Shown piece by piece: positions 31,601 to 40,484 of a stretch of 64,000 nt of DNA (position 1 is its first letter; each line of letters opens with the position of its first letter). A model generated the notes under the pieces. The model saw nothing but the letters and a program-made list of their open reading frames with translations, did not search any database and was not told where the DNA came from. The stretch lies in the IMG/VR virus record IMGVR_UViG_3300023179_000076, positions 1 through 64,000 of that record. The stretch is one strand, 5' to 3'. This DNA comes from a virus. Position numbers and translations under genes: made by a program.

Positions 31601-33758
31601 ATTTTGGCACTATAATCCTTAAATTATCTTGATTAAGATAAATAGGCAGGCTCTCTTTTTGTTTAATATAAAATTCGTCCGATGGTTCTGGAACAAATAT
31701 TTCTTCTGGGTCTGGATCTGGCGGTATTGCATTTTCATTGGTTCCAGCAGCTCGCCAATCTGCAATCACAGGAGCTGTAACATAAAAGGTTTTAATCTTT
31801 ACAAAGGTACCATATGGTGTTTTTATAGTGCATTTTATTTGATATCTACCAGATTGGCTAGGCCAAACATATGCCTCTGTTGATCCAATAAAAACATCAG
31901 TAGATATATCATATCCCGATAAGTCTGTAAATCTTCCATTCGAAACCACTATTGCTGGGCCACTATTGGGAGAAATATACATTTTTATATGATCAATAAA
32001 AAATATGGGTGGTCCGCTAACCTGCTCCCATCTGCATTGAATATAGTCTTTTGCAATAATTTCCGATGGAACAAAAGGATCCTCTGCGTATCTATATGTA
32101 TCTAACTCGAAATCGTCTGTAACAACATTAAACTTTATCAGCTCTGTAAAAAATTTAATAGATCTATTAAACTTAAATAAAACATTAAAAGGACTATTTT
32201 CTGATGAAGGATTAATATTTTCTGGATGATTAGGAATATTACAGGTTTTTTCCATTACAAGATTGATTTTATTTTTTCTACTATTTTTTATCTTTGGCAT
32301 ATATGCATTCATAGCATATAATGGTCTTGGCCGAGCGTAACCTCCTCCATCTTGCCCCAGCCCAACATCTGTTTGTGGCAATGGAGGACCAATAAAAGAT
32401 ACCTTAGATTCTTCTTCATTAAAATTTGTCCCAACAGTTAAGCCACCAATCTTAATATTTTGATTAGCAACAACATGGGTATTCTTAATATTTTTATCTA
32501 CCAGATAGGCTCCTACTTGATTCACAACAATATTAGCGCCATGTCTCAATGGCTGTGTGCTATATATCGCGCTATTATTAGATAATTGTAATTTTAATCC
32601 ATATTTTTGTATTATTTTTAATTTTAGATCATGTAAATTAAAGATTATATTAGTATTTAAAGTATTTTTTATATCGTCTATTAAACTTTTTGATTCTAAA
32701 TACTGCACTGTTTTAATTAATGCATTTTGCAGATTAGTATCTAGTATATAGTTATTGCTAATGTCTCTAATTTTTTTATTTGATAGTCTACTAATAGAAA
32801 ACTCATCTATATATGGACTTGTGGCTAAATATTTGGCTAAATTTTTATAGCATCTAGCGATATTAAGCTGTCTTTTTTCAAAATCTTTCGCATTATCTAA
32901 TGTTATTCTATGATAACAAGCATTATAGACTTGATAAAGAGATGATGGGCAAAATGCTTTTGGTTCTAAATTTCTTCTACTTTCATCTAAATTTGTATAA
33001 TAACTATATACATCTCCATTTGGTACCCATAATAAATATTTACTACCATTGATGATAATATCGGATTCTTGGTAAACAGTAGATGTTGTTTGAAAAGATC
33101 TATTTTCTGCACTATGATTATTAGTTATGGTAAATAATGGAGTGGTTCCACCACCCAAAGTATTTATTTTAACAAAATTATTATAAGGATTATTATCACT
33201 ATAATTAAAAGCAATAGTATTACTGGTAAATCTATGAGATATTTTAGTATTATCTCCAAGCTCATATAATGTTTCGTTATCTATTTTAATAAAAATTCTA
33301 CCATTAAATAATAATCTACTATTATTTGGAAAAGTGTCTATAGGCGACGGACTGGATAGCGGCGTTGGCAATTTTTTAAACCACAACAACAAACCTTTCA
33401 CAGGAAAATGCGATGATAATGGATTATTTAATACCCAGTCAGCCACCATCTCTCCATTTTCAACATTCCAAAAATTAAATCTTGGATTTTTTAAAGACAA
33501 AAAATCTTGAATTCCTAAAAAGTTATAACTATTATTGTATCCAGAAATATATCCTAAATCAGATAGTAGTTTATAGGCACAATATTCTCTACTATTGTCA
33601 ATATTAATAAATAGTGGTGTCCAAATATTATCTTCATGTGTTGTATTTGTAATCAACGAAGATATAGCATTAAAATTTAATATAGCATCCTTAACGGATG
33701 ATTCGAAATCGATCATGTCCTCTAAAAAACTTTTGTTATAAACTATACAGTTATTCAT
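25644..33758 (-). CDS. Giant virion protein, 2704 residues, probable baseplate or tail-tip component
   Basis: No full-length family is recognised. The protein is beta-rich, Asn/Ser/Tyr rich and has no signal peptide. A PKD/Ig-like domain is suggested near residues 560-690 (RWEQVSGPP, WPSQSGRYQIKCTIKTPYGTF). Residues about 1622-1654 form a Gly-rich hydrophobic stretch (TIIAGMAGMSGAGLVGIG onward) that could insert in a membrane. Around residues 2140-2230 is a helical, Glu/Lys-rich segment likely to be coiled coil. Cysteine-rich parts recur (CDAKCKDPPRFP). The ATG overlaps the stop of the 2242-residue gene (ATGA), placing it in the tail operon. Size and context suggest a baseplate wedge/hub or receptor-contacting protein. 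Confidence 0.65.
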   Translation of the reverse strand: MNNCIVYNKSFLEDMIDFESSVKDAILNFNAISSLITNTTHEDNIWTPLFINIDNSREYCAYKLLSDLGYISGYNNSYNFLGIQDFLSLKNPRFNFWNVENGEMVADWVLNNPLSSHFPVKGLLLWFKKLPTPLSSPSPIDTFPNNSRLLFNGRIFIKIDNETLYELGDNTKISHRFTSNTIAFNYSDNNPYNNFVKINTLGGGTTPLFTITNNHSAENRSFQTTSTVYQESDIIINGSKYLLWVPNGDVYSYYTNLDESRRNLEPKAFCPSSLYQVYNACYHRITLDNAKDFEKRQLNIARCYKNLAKYLATSPYIDEFSISRLSNKKIRDISNNYILDTNLQNALIKTVQYLESKSLIDDIKNTLNTNIIFNLHDLKLKIIQKYGLKLQLSNNSAIYSTQPLRHGANIVVNQVGAYLVDKNIKNTHVVANQNIKIGGLTVGTNFNEEESKVSFIGPPLPQTDVGLGQDGGGYARPRPLYAMNAYMPKIKNSRKNKINLVMEKTCNIPNHPENINPSSENSPFNVLFKFNRSIKFFTELIKFNVVTDDFELDTYRYAEDPFVPSEIIAKDYIQCRWEQVSGPPIFFIDHIKMYISPNSGPAIVVSNGRFTDLSGYDISTDVFIGSTEAYVWPSQSGRYQIKCTIKTPYGTFVKIKTFYVTAPVIADWRAAGTNENAIPPDPDPEEIFVPEPSDEFYIKQKESLPIYLNQDNLRIIVPKFNKIALNANGLCWPVDTNLYIKKIKQRPQLLVNLPMFQFMFDNKGSSDPSTLILEYSLNNTKYRLDKIILENTRINNDPKCADCFSFYLPQLYSNGNVWNRIKGGAGGTEVAFSLVGISKADGLEQIFRYYTLPPISTDYSPPIKSYGGYDQNIINTLDISTIPDHIGPEQTFPAITGRPLYYSADKPGEEAPFGKKKYCFEDYLPESTSSYLSFNKGVFHPQSGWIPHDSIHYNNVRNTSSVLKFNPGARDSFSFTGPSITNLNNEGYIVENDIVYILPKICKSTINLGVIPDAQFLPYTQPCNINITPCRPDVPPEWEWLNQLHRDTTDQYPNNTPGINDAHGYRILGGGVPKRIERRINSNSNPVMDEFNFTSDTMNNSFNYLFTQSGPAYPISPIPNEVNNFFRTLTTPRDNIDPETGDISSGLPQPNCLKPDGSKSEGGYYKGVPDPTGEWKGIRNPRVLDFTIQDLEVKLNFLNYVNTKDIAISLALSPCTDEYARICDAKCKDPPRFPLESAIKPEANTFIDQTVGTTVDGPYRLLGNGYTKFNNWRPRAGDGNVNFKNSLSFIPLGNDDFDDYLRILTIMNTVYDPVKIENEAFEDVLKPQVLYLLNQEYIQNHSMNLSLTFSDNANKYSVLYDKSFATKGSGVGSISQSSLRYGAGNAVFDEIDIDNQTAPPYNNQYIIGNNDSIKPTTSSIYYSDRQAAIYQNIMTTNKINIVNNSFAKYRAKPLFHNSSCIGVNVPVGRPRYDSQTSFSLNITVYDESDDMFPLNNNVSSMMFTNAYDFAGKINTSQFDNALCSWDLLLHVNDVIKPTMPNLSSCHTYGNNEALALIDYSNKPKYAGYSFIANLKNHKHLLPFSNINAPNIFFYDYSLCQSAKLDQLGSPTPGYLVDFPTNAILNIMTIIAGMAGMSGAGLVGIGAGIAGSGPGLDSAYGALVAYFSSIRAAEYQQDISHDIFHQDYSRYPFGSPEKILINFSKDGVFWYKAEASIFKYINTPVLSQKQYTYIKLNKNSFPILSRFTFDFVTDIRDLIDDKYIKSLSLPCSSAVSLVGPITYNNTSYNSYDLVDVSFSIDDESNATESCQNGIYSVTDNQWTLLTGNPLLINSNLDYISDNNILFNNQDIYRTNNIFSNFTVNATGNQIIILNGKIPYEIFSLNDNVDVSGNNLEPDPIIEEPIGPETTPGLPTEDNTPQPILQRATGPTYTRKVIAKALIYKDYKPYSVLKMDRSMLGVDFISPQDNVVVVFDLSSSFDNKESPLNQYAFEKDSINTQYPPEILKTTHSIGSYGNGSNFRNKNILNTVPSYNNIKKLDNILNNHINDKFKKPKITINNNIIISSESIGYPHKIIDIPEIMNQKNYIVQETNLDDAIKNKLEYVFNNIESTYSLFYIKNNQLKKENIPLIGNISIEDDLEIKKTITPINGEGLGPDQPIGQEMSDTTYNYLIARLNILEDQREYPSLEQSIGVDNQTNQILESRNLNYINKHLVALSNYNIHKKRTEYALRVLYKEKEDILRLLSEISIKQTAEINLINNNTIIGDIISEDTNNIEIKIQEEIQKIEKDNILNIRRAFTRNTSGIRGQEIAKISLITPFEWMRSFNVYDINYEKNNDDYWINLDPHQSCSIAEELRPKVLKKVEYICRGTPFIQTIAGTPLLPSNNICIRLRGQSIQNNIGDHVTFKKSNKNSGRGPSYESYIYEINENIINSKKTNLENKLRQQGLPIYWKEWVSRRDYHINGDTENLDLAYDNKEILVTAFETYDILLTEVENNNGKAIIKTTSDGDVNEFGKEGGIPALASRESRSPNGYGLLSQGIRVEQSVKIYNVCNLDNINNLKVKIRKLPRLVRGMDMLSTIFRYGIEVPYRAYPRRSALEPLDPFTVVSAGAFSGGVNIINNDFHYWKCMEIDNSTNTLIPSSTPLFFQLMNEMMYRAFYGSVDGIEIKTNDMISQFLWELIPYEFFTKPKIIPEPPLGDDAVQL
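28794..28895 (-). other. Gly-rich hydrophobic segment in the 2704-residue protein
   Basis: About 34 residues encoding I/A/G/M/L only, with GxxxG-like spacing (AGMAGMSGAGLVGIGAGIAG). This resembles glycine-zipper or fusion-peptide-like membrane-inserting helices found in some phage tail proteins that open the host inner membrane. It is flanked by polar, ordered-looking sequence. Membrane insertion is inference. Confidence 0.45.
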
Positions 33759-36700
33759 GGTCTAGCAGACGAAAGTGTCCATTTTCCATTGATAAAAATA
33801 AAAATTCCTTTGGTCCCAACAGATGCTGATAGTCCTAATGGATTGGAATAAGATATAACAAAAACTGGTGCTTGTCCAGCTCTTCTTCCAGATACATAAT
33901 GTGCTTCTATTCTTGCTTGATTACCTGTTCCTATTGTTCCTATTGCTGTCACAGACGGTTTCCCTATAGGCTCATAAAAACCACTAAATCTGTCGTATCT
34001 GCACAATAGCTTGGTTCCTCTTGGTGCGGTATAGCCCGTTTTATCTATAACATATACTAATCTTCTATATCCATTTTGCACAGGTTCTTTATTATATTCT
34101 ATATCATCAATAAAAGCTCTTGTAGAATATGTACTATCATAATCGTCTTCTTTAATCATGTCGCTTTCCAATGTAACATAAATATTTCTATATGGACATT
34201 TATTTTCTGTTTTATTTTCTAAAAATTCTTGTAGTGTTGATATGTCTGTTCTATTAGTTACTATAAATGGCGGCAAAATCTCTTCTTTGCAGCCTCCGCC
34301 ACTAGCATCCCATACTCTTCTCTCATTATCCCATCTAACATCGATTGGACCAACAGGCCAAAGATCAGGCCTTTCTGCCCAATTAAGATAGAATTTTTTA
34401 GATGGTTTATTTTTTTTGGTCCATTTTCCATTTCCAGTATTTATACCATTTCCGGTGCCTTTCCATTCGTATCTTGTTGTAATTATATCTCCTAATGGAG
34501 CAGTGTCTCCGGTTGATACTTCGTATTTACCAAATATTTCTAAATTATTCGAACCAAACTTATTATTTCCAGTATCGGAAACAAGCTGAAATCTCAACTG
34601 TCTTCCTTTATCGTCTATGCTATATGGCATATCATAAGCATTTGGTATAGGATATCCATCGGTGTCGAATCCCCAACCATGCATCATTAATGGGCCTCTC
34701 AAAGCTAAAAATCTTTGATTGAGCAACACATTAATATTTTCTAGTTCTTTGACTTTAGTATCAAATCTAGAAAAATCAGGATTATGTCCATTTCTATAAG
34801 TGTTAATATTGGTATTTATATAAAAACTTTCTTCGGTAGGATTGTATTCTCCTCTACTAATAGCTCCGATAGAATGTCTACATCGATCAATACCAGAAGC
34901 GTATGGATTTCTAAATTCTCCAGACGAAACAACTATTGGATTTAAACTATATAAATTAATATCCGGTAATCCTGTTTCACTATCTGGAAATTTATCATTT
35001 TTCTTAATATCTATCTTTGCTCTACTACAAACAGGGCAGGGAATTTGTATATCTGCTGGTGTTTTATCGTCATAAAATGTAGTTGTTAATGCCTCTCCAG
35101 CATTAGTATGATAATCAATATGCGGTATTGTAATATATCTTTTATTATAGCAATATGGACAAGTTGTATCAGTATTTCCGTTTCCTACTGGAACACCGCT
35201 ACCGGCCACATATGTACTAATATTAAAAGTTCTATTATATTGTGTTGGATAAAAAGAAACCGGAGACATTAGTCCATCCAAACTCATAGCAGCTTTACTA
35301 TTATATTGTTGTAATAATTCAGCTCCTATTTCCTTTCCCATCACAGCCCCAACCCAAGAATACATTCTTTTTTGATTTAAAAATCGTTTTCGATCTTCAG
35401 TAGTCTTTCCAATTGGTAAAGGGTTGTCGCCAATATCTTTAATCAAATTAGTATTAATATCTTTCCACCAAACTGGATTTTTTAAACTAGTAATATTTTG
35501 TCCAACAAAAATCTCTATTGGGCTTTCATTATATAATTCTGTTTTAAATTTATCGATACCAAATGGAGTTCTACCTGTTCTTGCTTGTTTTAGTGTTTTT
35601 AATCTTGCTGATTCAATTTTACTAGTTAATCTATTTTGTACATTAGCTATGGCTTTTTGTAATTTACTTGTATCATTATTAAATTCTCTGATAGCATCAG
35701 CATATGTTTTGCTATATAAACCTGTTTTTGGATTGTACGTTTGAAACTGATACGTTGTGGTTACGCCAGCAACACCTACTTGTATACTAATATTAGATAT
35801 TAGTGGACCATCAGACGATACTCCTCTATGATCTATTCTTATACAATCATATGTGATTTCTCTATATCCATTTCTTTTAGTATCAAAAAAAGTATTTGGA
35901 ACATATCTTACTCTATAGTTATCATTATCAAATCTATATTGACCTGCTGGTGGCGTAAAACTTGGATTATCAAAAAATATTCCACCCAAACCAAATATTG
36001 GCGGGCCTACAATAGATACGGAGCCTCTTTCTAACACTGTTTGATAATTAACATCAGCATTTAATCTATATCCGACAGCACGATCCAAGGCGCTAGATGA
36101 TCCATATTTCCATGGCACTAGCTCGGGATCATATTCTACTTTAGAATGATGAATTAAATTATTGATATACGGCTGCGCAATAAAATTATCAGCATAATTT
36201 GTCCAAGGCCCATAACAGAATTGATTACTAACTAATGGGATAGCAAAAAAGTAAGGATGAGCAGCTCTTGGCGCCATCCTCGCATGATCAACACTAGGAT
36301 TAGCTTTTGGTCCTGTAGCTACCAAATACCTAGAATCTATTTCTGGTACAATGTATTCTTTTAAATATCTAATATAATCCACTTCTGTTTTTAAAATATG
36401 CATATCACTTAATATTTGCTCAGCTCGTTGCTGATCTCCATTATCTAGCGCCTCATTTCTTTCTTCTCTAAGATTTTGTAATTTATTTTTTACTTTCATA
36501 TAAATGAGGCTATCTTCTATAGCTATATTTGCTATAATAGATAATCCAGGATCTTTTACATAAGCTAAACTGGTATCAAAAACATCTAATTTATCAACTG
36601 TCATTATTGCTCTAGGATCAGTAAGATTAATAATATTTCCAAAAACAATTTTATCATCGTTAGCTTTTATAAATAATTTAGATGATCTTGGAGATGGTCG

Positions 36701-39700
36701 TCCGAATGGCTCTTTTTTTGACGAGACAGGAACAATAATATAATCACTATCAGCCTCTCCTGATAAATTAGATATATCTAGTGAATGAACACCAAAAGTA
36801 AGCAAAGACATATTTAATATTGACTGTTGAGCCTCATTGATAATCGATGGCCACTGATCAGCCAATGTGGCTAATCCTGTGACAGTTGGGTCTTGTAAAT
36901 ATTCCTTGATACTTTTATTAATACTAGCCCACATATTATTCCAAATAAGTTGCATTCTTGCCCTATCTAATCCGCTGATACAGTTAATGGTCGTTCCAAA
37001 CTCTCTAAGTTCTTTCTGAGCCTCTAATTCTCTATTATGTTTTTTTACTATATCATTTAATATTGTTCGTATCCTATTTTCGGCTGCTATTTGAGCAACA
37101 CTAGCTAATTCAGCATCTGACTGATCCAAATTATCTATAATATCATCAATTTCATTAGCAGCTTCACTTAAACTATCGAGCATTCGTTGTCCAATACTAT
37201 TGTCTCCTTCTCCAAATAATCTTCTTATTCTTTCTTGACGATCTCGTTCACACCATCTTTGTCTAACATCGTCAATATTTAAACTATTATTATATCCAGC
37301 TATTGGCGTTATAAGATTATTATCATCAGTAAAAATTTTTGATGCATTTGAACCAATCATAACACAATCATCTATAAAATTGCCAGGCTCTTCCCAGGCC
37401 CCCTCTGCCAACGCATAATTTTTAAAGATCTTATTACTACCAGCATAAACCGCAATACTACTATACACTCCGGGAATTCTAATACTACTATATTGCAAAT
37501 CTTTGTATAAGATCATATCCGGTAACTTAACCATATACTGTTTACCATAATATTTATCAGCTAAATTTTTAATAAATTCGCAAACTATTTGTAAATCTTT
37601 AATAAAATTATGATTTAAATATAAATTCCAGTTCATATTCAAATCTGTTTTTGCTGCATTACCAGGTATAGAGTTAACACCTTCATGGTTTACATTTCTC
37701 TCTCCGACACCTCCTCTGTGAAGGCCGCTACCACCTTTTATATCATCGTCATCAACACTATTATATGTTGTAAGATCTTCATTAGCGAATAATTCGCCTT
37801 TAAGTTGATAAGCTGAAACTAACATCAGAAATAAATCTGGTTTACTGTATTTGCTTTTTGCTAAGCAGTATGCCAAATAACTGTTAAAGTCAACTTGTGC
37901 CGCCCTCATCTCACTTTCTGTAACAGTAAACCCTGGTTTATTATAAGAATATCTTCTTTTTGGATCTGTTCCTAAAGGTTGCCAAGATCCTTCAGCAGCA
38001 TCTCCTGTTGCTGGATTCGGTGTAGAGTTTGATCCCGAATTTGTGCCACCGGCACCAGCTCCAACTTCTCCCCTATCTAATCCAGCTCCCATAACATCCA
38101 TAGTTAATCGATTTTTATTAAATATACTACTATCATATAGAGGTAGTGGCTCGCCTATATTAACTTGTGGTAACTCATGCATATAAAAACTAACAACTAT
38201 TTGATTTGTCCATATATCAAGATGTACTGGTCGTATGCTTCTAAATTCATTAGCATCATCAGCTGGTGGTAATTGCTCTTCTAGGGTTCTGCCAAAATAT
38301 GGACATATCCAATCATTATGTAAATTCAGATATCTGCTAGCAGGAGCATCGAAACCAGTAATTGGTACGAAACCTCCATCGCTAAAATCTGGAATTTTAT
38401 CCATCGTGGGGTCTTGAGACGACTGATTACCTCCTGGTAGTTCTGGATTATCGGAACAAGAATTATTTGATTCTTCTCTAGACTTACTAGGACATGGTGT
38501 TGGAACAAAATAGACGCATGTAGTATCAATATAATGAGTATCTAAAGTCTCATCGCCTGACAATTGTCCTGGAGTACAAGGCTCTTTCGGTTGACTAGGC
38601 TGCACATCCTTATTTAGATCATCTTCTCTAACAATATAACTTTTATACTCAGATAAATAAATATTACTATTTTTATAATTTCCTTTTATAATTTCTTCAC
38701 TTAGTCCTATAGCGCTAACTTCAATATCTTTCCACTGACTATCTAGACTGGTGAATCTAGTATCTCTTTCAGTGTCGTTAGTGTTTAATCTATTTCCTAT
38801 ATACGGACCCAAACTTAAAGTTGAAATATATGGATGACGTGTTGACATAACATCAGGAACTCGTGCTTTATTAGATGGTCTATTTAAAGTAATAAATTTT
38901 TTAAGAATAGGATTATAAATATAATTAGTTTGAGCATATGGTAGTCTATAGTTTTTAACCTGTAATAATCGTTGCTGAGGTCCGCCTATAATAAATTTAT
39001 GAGTAACATTTTCATTAACATCTTGACCAAAATTACTAGATGATATATTGTATTGTTGGTTTTCCAAATTTGTAACAATAGAACGTATATTGTATGGTGA
39101 TCTATATTCGGTTCTATCAACAGTCATTATTTTAATAACAAACTGATATAGACCATCACTATCAATAGCTGGTATAACTCTTGTAGTGTAATCAGTCCCA
39201 TTTGCTGATACTAATTGATTTAAGAAAGAAGATATGCTTTGTGATCTATTTTCAATTCTATAATCCGATATTAATCCACCAATATCTGACAAATCAAGAC
39301 TAAAAGTATTATATAATGGTGGAGGATTATCTATAATATTTCTATTAGTTCCTATTGTTGGTGTTATAATACCAAATGATTTAATATCTTGAATATTTCC
39401 ATAAATATCTGCCATAGATTTTGTAAGTATTCGTCCAAACGGAGAAAAAGCAGCATCTCTGTCCAATCTAGTATGAGAAGATGTTAGAGCCGCTAGTCCA
39501 GACAACACGTCTATTGCTCTTAATCCATTTTCATTTTTATTGGATCCTCCAAAAAAATCTATTCCAAAACTTTCTAAAAATCCATATACATTAAAGATAT
39601 TTGGAATATTTCCTTGACTTAATAATCCATTATAATTAAAATTATTTAAATTAATATCATTAACAGGAGTTCCTTTACCAAGTCCCTGCGATCCGAAGAT

Positions 39701-40483
39701 AGATCCTCCGTAAGGATCCAATATTATCCAACAATTATCCAATAGATTTTCAAAACCCTCTATTGTTACACTATATGTTATTCCTCCTGGTCTGTTATTT
39801 CTTTCCCAGTTTTTAACTAATCCTATAAATTCAAAATTATCAAATTTAAAATATACTGGAGTATTTATAATATCATAAGTCCATAAACCATTGGCGCCGG
39901 GAGTATTAAGGGGTTGTCCATTATGGCCAGCGCTTCGAGATATGCCTCCGCCTGGCTGTACTTTGGTGCCTGTTGCAAAGAATCCTGGATCTCCATGCAT
40001 CCAATATTTGGAAACAAATCTATTATTTATCCATTCATAATATATTTTACCAGGAACATTTTTTTCTTTTGGCGGATCAGGAGTCCCATCCTGTTTGGTT
40101 CTGTTAGGATTATAAGGATTTCCTAATTCATCCACATAACAATCATTGCCAGAGCATTCATAGTAATGATTGGGCAAATAAGATAAATCATTATAGTGTG
40201 GAATATTATAGAAATCTCTACCTAAACTTCTATTTCCATTATGCCCACTAGGCAATGGAGATATTTGAGGTTCGCCTGGTAAAGGAGCTGACGACTCGTC
40301 ATGAAGATGTCCATAGTCCGCTGGTTGGTTTTGATAAAATTTTCTAAAAGGAACTTGACCAAAAGGCTGAACATCTTCTATTAACTCAACAGTGAGACTA
40401 CTACGATTCCCACCCCAGCCAACACTACTACTATAACCAATAACACTAGCTCCTAAAAATAGTGTTTGTCCTACAACCTTCAT
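33755..40483 (-). CDS. Giant baseplate/hub-like protein, 2242 residues, with internal zinc ribbon
   Basis: Start ATG 40483 has a TAGGGAT upstream and lies 2 bases after the previous stop. The N-terminal 250 residues (MKVVGQTLFLGASVIGYS..., then FEFIGLVKNWERN and TYSVTIEGFENLLDNCWIIL) have the strand pattern of tail hub proteins that set up a beta-barrel like gp27/gpD. Residues 1180-1400 are strongly helical (DNLDQSDAELASVAQIAAEN). Near 1773-1818 is a zinc ribbon (CPYCYNKRYI ... CPVC). Frequent Pro-Gly and aromatic loops suggest a multi-domain scaffold. It is probably a central baseplate protein, contacting the tape measure side; no single family covers it. Confidence 0.6.
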   Translation of the reverse strand: MKVVGQTLFLGASVIGYSSSVGWGGNRSSLTVELIEDVQPFGQVPFRKFYQNQPADYGHLHDESSAPLPGEPQISPLPSGHNGNRSLGRDFYNIPHYNDLSYLPNHYYECSGNDCYVDELGNPYNPNRTKQDGTPDPPKEKNVPGKIYYEWINNRFVSKYWMHGDPGFFATGTKVQPGGGISRSAGHNGQPLNTPGANGLWTYDIINTPVYFKFDNFEFIGLVKNWERNNRPGGITYSVTIEGFENLLDNCWIILDPYGGSIFGSQGLGKGTPVNDINLNNFNYNGLLSQGNIPNIFNVYGFLESFGIDFFGGSNKNENGLRAIDVLSGLAALTSSHTRLDRDAAFSPFGRILTKSMADIYGNIQDIKSFGIITPTIGTNRNIIDNPPPLYNTFSLDLSDIGGLISDYRIENRSQSISSFLNQLVSANGTDYTTRVIPAIDSDGLYQFVIKIMTVDRTEYRSPYNIRSIVTNLENQQYNISSSNFGQDVNENVTHKFIIGGPQQRLLQVKNYRLPYAQTNYIYNPILKKFITLNRPSNKARVPDVMSTRHPYISTLSLGPYIGNRLNTNDTERDTRFTSLDSQWKDIEVSAIGLSEEIIKGNYKNSNIYLSEYKSYIVREDDLNKDVQPSQPKEPCTPGQLSGDETLDTHYIDTTCVYFVPTPCPSKSREESNNSCSDNPELPGGNQSSQDPTMDKIPDFSDGGFVPITGFDAPASRYLNLHNDWICPYFGRTLEEQLPPADDANEFRSIRPVHLDIWTNQIVVSFYMHELPQVNIGEPLPLYDSSIFNKNRLTMDVMGAGLDRGEVGAGAGGTNSGSNSTPNPATGDAAEGSWQPLGTDPKRRYSYNKPGFTVTESEMRAAQVDFNSYLAYCLAKSKYSKPDLFLMLVSAYQLKGELFANEDLTTYNSVDDDDIKGGSGLHRGGVGERNVNHEGVNSIPGNAAKTDLNMNWNLYLNHNFIKDLQIVCEFIKNLADKYYGKQYMVKLPDMILYKDLQYSSIRIPGVYSSIAVYAGSNKIFKNYALAEGAWEEPGNFIDDCVMIGSNASKIFTDDNNLITPIAGYNNSLNIDDVRQRWCERDRQERIRRLFGEGDNSIGQRMLDSLSEAANEIDDIIDNLDQSDAELASVAQIAAENRIRTILNDIVKKHNRELEAQKELREFGTTINCISGLDRARMQLIWNNMWASINKSIKEYLQDPTVTGLATLADQWPSIINEAQQSILNMSLLTFGVHSLDISNLSGEADSDYIIVPVSSKKEPFGRPSPRSSKLFIKANDDKIVFGNIINLTDPRAIMTVDKLDVFDTSLAYVKDPGLSIIANIAIEDSLIYMKVKNKLQNLREERNEALDNGDQQRAEQILSDMHILKTEVDYIRYLKEYIVPEIDSRYLVATGPKANPSVDHARMAPRAAHPYFFAIPLVSNQFCYGPWTNYADNFIAQPYINNLIHHSKVEYDPELVPWKYGSSSALDRAVGYRLNADVNYQTVLERGSVSIVGPPIFGLGGIFFDNPSFTPPAGQYRFDNDNYRVRYVPNTFFDTKRNGYREITYDCIRIDHRGVSSDGPLISNISIQVGVAGVTTTYQFQTYNPKTGLYSKTYADAIREFNNDTSKLQKAIANVQNRLTSKIESARLKTLKQARTGRTPFGIDKFKTELYNESPIEIFVGQNITSLKNPVWWKDINTNLIKDIGDNPLPIGKTTEDRKRFLNQKRMYSWVGAVMGKEIGAELLQQYNSKAAMSLDGLMSPVSFYPTQYNRTFNISTYVAGSGVPVGNGNTDTTCPYCYNKRYITIPHIDYHTNAGEALTTTFYDDKTPADIQIPCPVCSRAKIDIKKNDKFPDSETGLPDINLYSLNPIVVSSGEFRNPYASGIDRCRHSIGAISRGEYNPTEESFYINTNINTYRNGHNPDFSRFDTKVKELENINVLLNQRFLALRGPLMMHGWGFDTDGYPIPNAYDMPYSIDDKGRQLRFQLVSDTGNNKFGSNNLEIFGKYEVSTGDTAPLGDIITTRYEWKGTGNGINTGNGKWTKKNKPSKKFYLNWAERPDLWPVGPIDVRWDNERRVWDASGGGCKEEILPPFIVTNRTDISTLQEFLENKTENKCPYRNIYVTLESDMIKEDDYDSTYSTRAFIDDIEYNKEPVQNGYRRLVYVIDKTGYTAPRGTKLLCRYDRFSGFYEPIGKPSVTAIGTIGTGNQARIEAHYVSGRRAGQAPVFVISYSNPLGLSASVGTKGIFIFINGKWTLSSARP

Positions 40484-40484
40484 T

